Shown here: one piece after another, positions 44,386 to 51,938 of the stretch
Layout of the letters: every line of letters starts with the position of its first letter
Position numbering within the stretch: the first letter of the stretch is position 1
Source: Rossellomorea sp. BNER
GTDB lineage: Bacteria; Bacillota; Bacilli; Bacillales; Bacillaceae_B
NCBI GenBank assembly: GCA_024213275.1
Contig: JANAVG010000001.1
Coordinates: 360,426-424,425 of the forward strand
Reading direction: 5' to 3'
Length of the DNA: 64,000 bases
Translations under genes and position numbers: made by a program
The notes under the pieces: generated by a model
The model's database searches: none
Told to the model about the DNA's origin: nothing
The model's input: only the letters and a program-made list of their open reading frames with translations

Positions 44386-44402
44386 AACGTTAATAATTCG
44401 TC
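44386..44402. promoter_or_regulatory. shared 17-bp operator, site 5 (paaK)
   Basis: Minus strand GACGAATTATTAACGTT: WCGW-N7-ACGTT. It shares AACGTTATAT with sites 1 and 2 when the flank is included. Located between the predicted start site and the paaK ribosome binding site. Confidence 0.55.
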
Positions 44403-44434
44403 TGTTTATATTTTTGTTATATACTTTTAATCAC

Positions 44435-44463
44435 ACAATAACGCTAAATGATTATAATGTCAA
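44435..44463 (-). promoter_or_regulatory. SigA promoter of paaK
   Basis: Minus strand consensus -35 TTGACA (44458-44463), 17-base spacer, -10 TATTGT (44435-44440). Confidence 0.65.
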
Positions 44464-44465
44464 TA

Positions 44466-44480
44466 TATTTTCTGAAAATT
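44466..44480. promoter_or_regulatory. CodY-like box at the paaK promoter
   Basis: TATTTTCTGAAAATT matches AATTTTCWGAAAATT at 14 of 15 positions, two bases upstream of the -35. The best CodY match in the window. Confidence 0.75.
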
Positions 44481-44638
44481 TGATGATTTAAATTAGTTAG
44501 AGTGGTATGTTTTGGGTGGGGATTTTCTGTTGACACCAGCATGTCTAATAAAAAAGCTAGAAGATATTACTCCTTCCCAATAAAGAAAAAACATTTTAAC
44601 ATGAATACTTAACTAACTATTTGATTTTGTAGAAAAAT

Positions 44639-44684
44639 AATAATACCAAGAGCTAGGAAATTTTACTAAGCTCTTGGTATTATT
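44639..44684 (-). terminator. terminator of the hut operon
   Basis: Perfect 16-bp inverted repeat AATAATACCAAGAGCT/AGCTCTTGGTATTATT with a 14-base loop and a T-rich run on the minus strand, 55 bases after the hutH stop. Confidence 0.88.
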
Positions 44685-44738
44685 AAAGGGTTATACCCCT
44701 CTATATCATAAGGACACCTTTGCGCTATGGAGAATTTT

Positions 44739-46259
44739 TCATTTTAATACATCTTCACGTAAAATAAACTGGGCCAACTCTTCCATTTGATCTGAGATTG
44801 CCCGGTCACTCTCCAGAGGCGGGCAAATTTTGCGGACTTTTTCTAAATAGTCTCTAGTTGCCTGAGCCATTTGATTTTCCGCTTTTTCAAGATAGATAGC
44901 TTGGGAAGCACAAATCATTTCAATCGCTATGACTCTTGCAGAATTGTGGATGATTTCCCGAGCTTGACGGGACCCGATTGTTCCCATGCTGACATGGTCT
45001 TCCTGATTTGCCGAGGTAGGAATAGAGTCAACACTTGCGGGATGCGCCAGTACTTTATTCTCAGAAACTAGTGAAGCCGCTGCATATTGGGCAACCATCA
45101 GCCCGCATTCTAATCCTGGATCAGGGGCTAAGAAAGGGGACAAGCCACTTAATTGCGGATTTACAAGCCGTTCCGTTCTCCTTTCAGAAATATTCGCCCA
45201 CTCGGCTGCTGCCACTTTCAAGAAGTCCATTGAAAGCGCAATCGGCTGTCCATGAAAATGCCCCCCTGAGATGATTTCTCCACTTTCTAGAACAATCGGA
45301 TTGTCTGTGGCAGAATTCATTTCTACTTTTAAACGTTCTTCAACATAATGAAATGTTTGCCAGGATGCTCCGTGTACCTGTGGGATGCAACGGATCGAAT
45401 AGGCATCTTGAATCCGTACTTCCCCTTGGCGTGTAATCCTTTTACTACCTTTCAACCAATTTCTTATTCTTGAAGCCACGAGTTCCAGTTCCGGATGCGG
45501 ACGGACGGCTAATAACTCGCTATCAAATGCAGATATGACCCCATGAAGCGCTTCCATTGTTAGGCAAGCTGCCATATCAGCTGCTAAGCCGACACGTTCC
45601 GCTTCATTAAGGGCAAGCACTCCTACACCAGACATTGCTTGAGTTCCGTTTATTAAGGCAAGGCCTTCCTTCGCTTCTAAGGAAACCGCTTTCAACCCGG
45701 CCCTTTTAAGTGCTTCGTTACCCTGAAGAACTTCTCCCTTATACTCTGCTTTACCTTCGCCGACTAGCACGATGGCAATATGGGAAAGTGGTGCAAGGTC
45801 TCCACTCGCACCAACCGAACCTTTACAAGGTACAATCGGGTGAACTCCTTTATTAATCATATCAACAAGCAGCTGCAGTGTTTCTTCCCTAATTCCGGAA
45901 AATCCCTTTGCCAGTGCATTTGCACGCAGTGTCATCATCGATCTTACAACCGGTATTGGAAAGGGATCACCGACACCAACAGCATCTGCACGTAATAAAT
46001 TTAACTGTAATTTTGATATATCCTCTTCTTGAATTTCGATATCACTGAGTTTACCGAACCCTGTATTGACGCCATACACAATCTTCCCGTCATGAATTTG
46101 TTTTTCGATGCGATGACGACTTGCTTGAACCCGCAATCTGTTTTCTTCTGGAATAGAAACTTTTGCGCTGCCATTGACCACGCTTTGTACCTTATGACGG
46201 TCTAACGTGAAACCATCTAATTCAACTAATTCTAAGTCGACTACCCCACTGTTGTGCAT
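44739..46259 (-). CDS. hutH: histidine ammonia-lyase
   Basis: Deaminates histidine to urocanate. 506 residues. The MIO prosthetic group precursor ASG is in GSVGASGDLAPLSH (about residues 143-156); YGVNTGFGKLSDI, LALINGTQAMSG, IPQVHGASWQ, SGGHFHGQPIALSMD and SANQEDHVSMGTI are canonical. Unusually, it is the last gene of the operon, after the genes for later steps. Motifs agree closely with ordinary bacterial HutH, so the substrate should be histidine. Confidence 0.96.
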   Translation of the reverse strand: MHNSGVVDLELVELDGFTLDRHKVQSVVNGSAKVSIPEENRLRVQASRHRIEKQIHDGKIVYGVNTGFGKLSDIEIQEEDISKLQLNLLRADAVGVGDPFPIPVVRSMMTLRANALAKGFSGIREETLQLLVDMINKGVHPIVPCKGSVGASGDLAPLSHIAIVLVGEGKAEYKGEVLQGNEALKRAGLKAVSLEAKEGLALINGTQAMSGVGVLALNEAERVGLAADMAACLTMEALHGVISAFDSELLAVRPHPELELVASRIRNWLKGSKRITRQGEVRIQDAYSIRCIPQVHGASWQTFHYVEERLKVEMNSATDNPIVLESGEIISGGHFHGQPIALSMDFLKVAAAEWANISERRTERLVNPQLSGLSPFLAPDPGLECGLMVAQYAAASLVSENKVLAHPASVDSIPTSANQEDHVSMGTIGSRQAREIIHNSARVIAIEMICASQAIYLEKAENQMAQATRDYLEKVRKICPPLESDRAISDQMEELAQFILREDVLK

Positions 46260-46312
46260 AACTTGTCCAACTCCCTTTTGTTTTTAACGAAATATTCAGA
46301 CATCAATACCCA

Positions 46313-47629
46313 TTATAAAACTAACGCAGCGATTACCCCAAATATAAATAATGGAATATTATAATGGATAAAGGTTGGGACACATGTATCCCAAATATGG
46401 TCATGTTTTCCGTCTGCATTTAACCCTGATGTAGGTCCGAGCGTACTATCTGATGCTGGTGAGCCAGCATCCCCTAGTGCCCCTGCCGTTCCGATCAATG
46501 CTGCGGTAGCTAACGGACTAAAGCCTATTAGCATACATAAAGGAACAAACACTGCTGCCAATATTGGAACAGTCCCAAAGGATGTACCAATTCCCATTGT
46601 AACTAAAAGCCCGATCAGCAATAATACAACTGCTGATAAAAGCTTATTATCTCCCACGATAGAATCTACTGCTGTCACTAATTCGGTAACAGCACCTGTT
46701 TCCTTCAGAATGGTCGCATACCCTGATGCAATCAGCATAATGAAGGCAATTGCTCCCATCAATTTGATCCCATCCTGGACGACCTGCTCACCTTTGTTTA
46801 ATGTCACTATTCTACCGACAAACATGATGATAATACCAGCCAGAGCACCTAATACGAGTGATCCAAACAGAATTTGTGCTATAAGTGCAGCGACGACCGC
46901 ACCTAATGTAATAAAATCCTTTGGCTGGAACTTTCGCTGAACAGTTTCACTTGTTGCACTAACCTCGGCTAGGGCAGACGATTCAACTTCGCCATATTCT
47001 CTAGATTTACGATAAGTGATAAAAATAGCGATAAATAAGCCAACAAACATACCAATTGCCGGGATCATCATGGCAAATGGTATTTGTGATTGAGCGATTT
47101 TCATCCCATTTGCATTCATTTCAGAAGCAATAATTCCATGGAATATGATTCCATATCCAGCTGGAATGACGATATACGGCATTTTCAAACCAAAAGTTAG
47201 CGCACTTGCAACTGCTCTTCGGTCAATCTTCAAATAATTAAAGAACATGAGCAACGGGGGAATTAAAATGGGAATAAAAGCAATATGGACAGGAATTAAA
47301 TTCCCTGATAGACATGTTAGCCCTGCGATCATTAGCATTAATACCATTTTTCTAGGTTTTTTCAGTCCAAGTAATTTATTTATTAGAATGGTTGTAATGC
47401 CTGAATAGGCAATCATTGCAGCAAAAATCCCCAGTAAAATATAACTCAAGGCTGTTTCCGCCTGTCCTCCCATACCTCCAATTAATGTAGATATCGTTTC
47501 TGATAGAGATAATTGTGCTGTTAATCCTGCAACAATTGCAGCCATTAGCAAAGCAAAAATGACATGTACCCTCGATAGACTTAAAATGGTTAAGACGATC
47601 ACTGATATTAGTACAGGGTTATCTAGCAT
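46313..47629 (-). CDS. NhaC/YuiF-type transporter
   Basis: 438-residue polytopic membrane protein of the ion transporter superfamily (Na+/H+ antiporter family, YuiF-like) with about eleven hydrophobic segments and conserved GTSFGTVPILAAVFVPL and GDAGSPASDSTLGPTSGLN. Sited between hutH and the M20 gene with close spacing, it is the likely histidine or histidine-peptide uptake system of this operon (inference from position), taking the place of HutM of B. subtilis. Confidence 0.82.
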   Translation of the reverse strand: MLDNPVLISVIVLTILSLSRVHVIFALLMAAIVAGLTAQLSLSETISTLIGGMGGQAETALSYILLGIFAAMIAYSGITTILINKLLGLKKPRKMVLMLMIAGLTCLSGNLIPVHIAFIPILIPPLLMFFNYLKIDRRAVASALTFGLKMPYIVIPAGYGIIFHGIIASEMNANGMKIAQSQIPFAMMIPAIGMFVGLFIAIFITYRKSREYGEVESSALAEVSATSETVQRKFQPKDFITLGAVVAALIAQILFGSLVLGALAGIIIMFVGRIVTLNKGEQVVQDGIKLMGAIAFIMLIASGYATILKETGAVTELVTAVDSIVGDNKLLSAVVLLLIGLLVTMGIGTSFGTVPILAAVFVPLCMLIGFSPLATAALIGTAGALGDAGSPASDSTLGPTSGLNADGKHDHIWDTCVPTFIHYNIPLFIFGVIAALVL

Positions 47630-47812
47630 AAAAGCCTCCTCTTTGTATGAACAAAGTTATTATTTTTTACCATTGATTCATACTACCGCCACCTTTTGAA
47701 TCGAGAAAAAGTTGGCGGCAAGAATTTATATATCCAGGATTATAGTTGTTCAGAGTTGTTGGCATCTAAAAAGTCACAGGTCTTACAGAACGCACATATT
47801 GGTCTTTTAAAA

Positions 47813-48979
47813 CTATTCGCTTTTATGATTCACATACCATTGTTCAATTAGAGCAGCCGTTAATCTACCTGTGTTGACTAAGTTTTGGATACTGATACAT
47901 TCTCTGAAAGAGTGGATATTTTGAAATCCTAACCCGAGGGTCAAGCAAGTTAACCCATTTTCATTTAATACGTTTGTATCAGCACCTCCCAATGTTTCTG
48001 TTAAATATGACTTCACCTTTATGTTTTGAGCAGCTGTTTCGGCTGTCTTCACTAAAATATCCTCAGTAGGAATATCAAATCCACTGTATTTTTTTTCAAT
48101 CCTTACGTTTACTTTTCCACCACTCTTTTCAGCAGCAGTCATCAAAACCTCTTCCATATGATTCAGTTGCTGATTTAACTTTTCTTTTGAAAAACTGCGG
48201 ACTTCCCCAGCAACCGTTACACTTCCTGGAATTATCGATGTCAAATCTCCACCCTTAATGATTCCAATATTCGCAAGCGTTTCTTCATCAATTTCACCTA
48301 ACCTCATTTTGGATAAACCGTCAGAAGCAATTAAAATGGCACTGTTTCCCTCTTCGGCATTAAGGGCAATATGGGCAGCATTGCCTTCTACTTCCATCCA
48401 AATCCGTGTACTGTAGGGTCCTTTGAGAATAATTTGACCAACATCCCCACTGCTATCGAAAATATAGCCTGTTTTGCTCTTAGCCTTGCTGTAATCCATA
48501 TATGTCGCGCCCACCAGTCCAGGCTGCTCATTGACAGTTAATATAAATTCAATCGGACCATGGGGAATTCCACCCTCAATAATTGCTCTCATGGCCTCTA
48601 TATAGGCTGCCAGGGCTGCCCTGTCGTCTGCTCCTAAAATCGTTGTTCCATCAGTATGGATAATACCGTCTTTAATGACAGGCTTTAATCCTTCAGTTGG
48701 CAATACCGTATCCATATGTGTGGAAAAAAATAACGGTGGGATTGAAGGGTCTGTACCTTCATGCCAAGCAAATAAGTTTCCGACATCGCCATCAAAATTT
48801 TTATGTGCCTCATCAAATTCAAGAGTAAATCCAAGCTCTGGCAAAGTTTTTTGCAAATAGTCTGCTACCAGTTTTTCTTTCGTACTTGGGGCATTCATTT
48901 TAGCTAATTCTAGAAATAATTCTTGTAATCGAGCACTATTTACATAATCAGCAGCACTTGGTGCATGTTCAATCTTCAT
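47813..48979 (-). CDS. M20-family metallohydrolase (PepT/YqjE-like)
   Basis: 388-residue M20 family enzyme. Zinc-site segments FFSTHMDTVLP, ILGADDRAALAAY, IFDSSGDVG and a late histidine in FQNIHSFREC are present. The general base region reads VNEQPGLVGA where relatives have GEESGLVGA, so the usual Glu-Glu pair is Glu-Gln. Family members cleave small peptides or amide bonds. In a hut operon it could release histidine from peptides or act on the formiminoglutamate product; no hutG is seen in the window. Start ATG 48979 behind GGAGGG. Confidence 0.82.
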   Translation of the reverse strand: MKIEHAPSAADYVNSARLQELFLELAKMNAPSTKEKLVADYLQKTLPELGFTLEFDEAHKNFDGDVGNLFAWHEGTDPSIPPLFFSTHMDTVLPTEGLKPVIKDGIIHTDGTTILGADDRAALAAYIEAMRAIIEGGIPHGPIEFILTVNEQPGLVGATYMDYSKAKSKTGYIFDSSGDVGQIILKGPYSTRIWMEVEGNAAHIALNAEEGNSAILIASDGLSKMRLGEIDEETLANIGIIKGGDLTSIIPGSVTVAGEVRSFSKEKLNQQLNHMEEVLMTAAEKSGGKVNVRIEKKYSGFDIPTEDILVKTAETAAQNIKVKSYLTETLGGADTNVLNENGLTCLTLGLGFQNIHSFRECISIQNLVNTGRLTAALIEQWYVNHKSE

Positions 48980-49012
48980 TATGATTCCCTCCAATTCTTT
49001 AAATCTGTTAAA

Positions 49013-50263
49013 CTAGCGGCTTATAACCACTTTTCCCTTTTTCATTACCGTTTGAACAATGTTTGTTCCTAGTTCATAGGAGACATGCTTATATGTCGGT
49101 ACATCCCAAATTTGCAAGTCTGCCAGTTTCCCTTCTTTTATAACTCCCCGGTCATCTAAATCAAGGGCTTTTGCCCCGCCAATTGTAGCTGCCTTAAGGG
49201 CCTCTTCAACTGAAAATTTATATAATCGACAAGCAAGGTTTATGACAAATTGCATGGAGGATGTATAACACGCTGGACAAAGATCTGTCGCTAGTGCAAT
49301 CTTCATTCCTAAATCGAGCATTTTCCGGGCATCAAATGGCCTCTTATGATGAACAGCAAAATCTAAAGCCGGCATTAATACACCCGTTACCTTAGCTTCT
49401 GCCAGCCTTTCTATCACTTCTACAGGTGTGTAATTCAAATGGTCTACAGATACCATTTTCATTTCTGCCGCTAAATCAGAACCACCAATATATGAATAGG
49501 CGTCGGCATGAATTTTAGGCTTCATTCCGTACTCTAAACCAGCTTTTAAAATCATTTCAGATTCCTCAGCCGTAAAATAACCCTCATCACACCACACATC
49601 ACAGAATTCAGCAAGTCCTCGTTCTCCTATTTGTGGAATCATATTGTTGATAATAACATCTAAATATTCACTTTTTGTCATATTTTCAGGCCATCCGTGA
49701 GCGCCTAAAAATGTATTCAACACATCTAGTGGTGTTTCATTACCTAGCCTTCTGCTTACTTCAAGGATTTTAATTTCACTTTCTGTTGTCAAACCGTATC
49801 CGCTTTTACTTTCAACCGTTGTAATCCCATATTCAAGCATGGACATGAGCCGTTTCTTTGATTGCTCAAACAATTCATATTCTGGTTTGTTACGAGTAAG
49901 TTCCACTGTTCGATTAGGGCCGGTCGTAATCCCAAGCTTTTTCAGGTTCTCTGGATCATTTCCAGATAATTTGGCCGCGTATTCCTCAACTCGCGTCCCA
50001 TAAAAAACTAAATGAGTGTGGGAATCGACAAACCCTGGTGCAACTACCTTTCCTGTGGCATTTATAACATCACTTTTCTCGATGTCAAAGTTGCTTTTAA
50101 CCTCAGCTTCCGATCCCACTCCAGCAATTTTGTCACCTTTAATGGCAATCCAGGCATTAGTCATTACTCCGATATCCCCCATGCCTTCCCCTATACAAGT
50201 AACAGCTTCTGCTGCGTTGCTAATGACTAAATCTACTTTTGTTTTCACTTTCGTTTCAGACAT
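49013..50263 (-). CDS. hutI: imidazolonepropionase, divergent
   Basis: 416-residue amidohydrolase cleaving imidazolonepropionate to N-formimino-glutamate. Metal and catalytic segments GFVDSHTHLVFYGTR, PKIHADAYSYIGG, VDHLNYTP and ALATDLCPACYTSSMQFV are recognisable. The last segment differs from the common HutI form TDFNPGSSP, paralleling the divergence of the HutU protein encoded in the same operon. GGAGG lies 10 bases before the ATG. Confidence 0.88.
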   Translation of the reverse strand: MSETKVKTKVDLVISNAAEAVTCIGEGMGDIGVMTNAWIAIKGDKIAGVGSEAEVKSNFDIEKSDVINATGKVVAPGFVDSHTHLVFYGTRVEEYAAKLSGNDPENLKKLGITTGPNRTVELTRNKPEYELFEQSKKRLMSMLEYGITTVESKSGYGLTTESEIKILEVSRRLGNETPLDVLNTFLGAHGWPENMTKSEYLDVIINNMIPQIGERGLAEFCDVWCDEGYFTAEESEMILKAGLEYGMKPKIHADAYSYIGGSDLAAEMKMVSVDHLNYTPVEVIERLAEAKVTGVLMPALDFAVHHKRPFDARKMLDLGMKIALATDLCPACYTSSMQFVINLACRLYKFSVEEALKAATIGGAKALDLDDRGVIKEGKLADLQIWDVPTYKHVSYELGTNIVQTVMKKGKVVISR

Positions 50264-50341
50264 CGTTCCTGCACCTCCATATATAAAATGTAAATAGTAG
50301 AGCCCATCCCCTTGTCCATTTCAATGTGCATATTGACGACT

Positions 50342-51715
50342 TTATAAAATCAACAGAGCAATCGGTGTCATGATTATAAGAGTTAACACGGTTCTTAAAA
50401 ACCAGATGGCGATCATATGGCTTATCTTTATCGGTATTTCTGTCGATAGAATACATGGAATTAACGACGAGAAGAACAAGATAGCCGAAATGGAGAGACT
50501 ACCAATAATAAAACGTGTTTCTAAACTTGTTTCTAAAACGACTAATGATGGAACAAACATATCAACTAGATTAATAGCAGCTGCTTTTGCAGCAAGAAAT
50601 GGTTCGGGTACCTGCAGCAAGGCAGTAAGAGGATAAAATAAATAACCTAAGTAATCGAAAACCGGTGTATGGTTTACTAAGATAAGGCCTAGTAAGCCAA
50701 CGGACATAATTGTAGGGAGAATGGCCATCGCCATCAATAATCCATCTTTAACATTATCAAGTATATTTTTCCCTAATTTGGGAGCATGTTGAGCTGTTTG
50801 CATGGCCTGTTTCCATGCAAACTTAAGACGATTTCCCTCAATAACTTCTTCAGGGACCCCCTCAGATATATAGTAATCATCACTCATTTTGCTGATTGGT
50901 CTCATCCTTACAGTAATGGCAGTAACAGCAAATGTGACAATCAGTGTTAACCAAAAATAATAGTTCCAAATATGCATTAAATCCAATGTTTTTGCGACAA
51001 CGATCATAAATGTTGCAGAAACGGTTGAAAAGCCAGTCGCAATAATCGCAGCTTCTCTTTGGGTGTATTTCCCTTCTTTATATACTCTGTTCGTGATTAA
51101 CAAGCCGATAGAATAACTGCCAACAAAGGAGGCAACTGCATCAATAGCGGATCTTCCAGGAGTTTTCCAAATTGGCCGCATAATCGGCTGCATCAAAACT
51201 CCAATAAACTCCAGTAAGCCATAACCAACAAGCATTGCTAAAAATACAGCACCAATGGGGACAAGCAATCCTATTGGAATCAGCAATAAATTTAACCAGT
51301 ATGGACCCATTTCTTCAGCCATTAACCATGCCGGACCAATCTCGAACAAAACGAGAAATGTCGCAATCGCCCCAAGAATTTTAAATATAGAAATAACAAA
51401 TTCAACGCTATTTTTATTCCATGTTTTTTTGTAAAAAGGATGAATAGTTCCTAGTATGACGAGAATCATGACATAAAGGTCCGCACCAATTCCTACAGAT
51501 CCACGAACCCATGTAACGAAATGATCCAATGGAATTGAACTTTTTCCGTTTATCTCAATAGGGACAAAAAACATGAAGACTCCTATTAAGCTCAGTAATA
51601 AAAACTTAGAAATATTCTGGAAAGAGTAATACGATTGATCCAGCTCCTTTGCTGGATCATTTTGTTGAATGTTGACTGAATCTTGAAGTTCACTCAATTT
51701 CCCCACCTCTTCCAT
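50342..51715 (-). CDS. YjiH-family nucleoside-recognition (Gate) membrane protein
   Basis: 457-residue multi-pass membrane protein with the two Gate-type domains of the YjiH family; segments GRSAIDAVASFVGSYSIGLLITN and YTQREAAIIATGFSTVSATFM are characteristic. The N-terminal 35 residues are hydrophilic. Between hutU and hutI in the operon, so a transport role linked to histidine or a pathway product is likely, but no substrate is known for the family as far as I can say. Confidence 0.82.
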   Translation of the reverse strand: MEEVGKLSELQDSVNIQQNDPAKELDQSYYSFQNISKFLLLSLIGVFMFFVPIEINGKSSIPLDHFVTWVRGSVGIGADLYVMILVILGTIHPFYKKTWNKNSVEFVISIFKILGAIATFLVLFEIGPAWLMAEEMGPYWLNLLLIPIGLLVPIGAVFLAMLVGYGLLEFIGVLMQPIMRPIWKTPGRSAIDAVASFVGSYSIGLLITNRVYKEGKYTQREAAIIATGFSTVSATFMIVVAKTLDLMHIWNYYFWLTLIVTFAVTAITVRMRPISKMSDDYYISEGVPEEVIEGNRLKFAWKQAMQTAQHAPKLGKNILDNVKDGLLMAMAILPTIMSVGLLGLILVNHTPVFDYLGYLFYPLTALLQVPEPFLAAKAAAINLVDMFVPSLVVLETSLETRFIIGSLSISAILFFSSLIPCILSTEIPIKISHMIAIWFLRTVLTLIIMTPIALLIL

Positions 51716-51822
51716 AACCTTTGGTCTGATCGAAGAAACAAAGTAATCGTTTTTTTGGACCCAGCTGAATAATAGGCTATATTAAGGTTCTTTTTACGGT
51801 TAAGCTAGTAATAAAAGTTTGA

Positions 51823-51922
51823 TGGGGCTGTCCAATAGGGGTCCGGAACAAAAGATGTTTTGATGGTTTTTTCTATATATTGACGTTGTAGTTCCAGACT
51901 CCTTGGTTTTGGGACAGCCGCA
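51823..51922. repeat. dyad element downstream of hutU
   Basis: Ends GGGCTGTCC(AATAGGGGTCCGGAAC) and, inverted, GGCTGTCCCAAAACC with TCTGGAAC further in form an interrupted inverted repeat around about 60 bases, with CTATATATTGACG inside. It lies in the 223-base gap between hutU and the YjiH gene. No target duplication was found. It may be a leaky terminator or a remnant of a small element. Confidence 0.5.
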
Positions 51923-51938
51923 CATTTTTTTAAACGTA

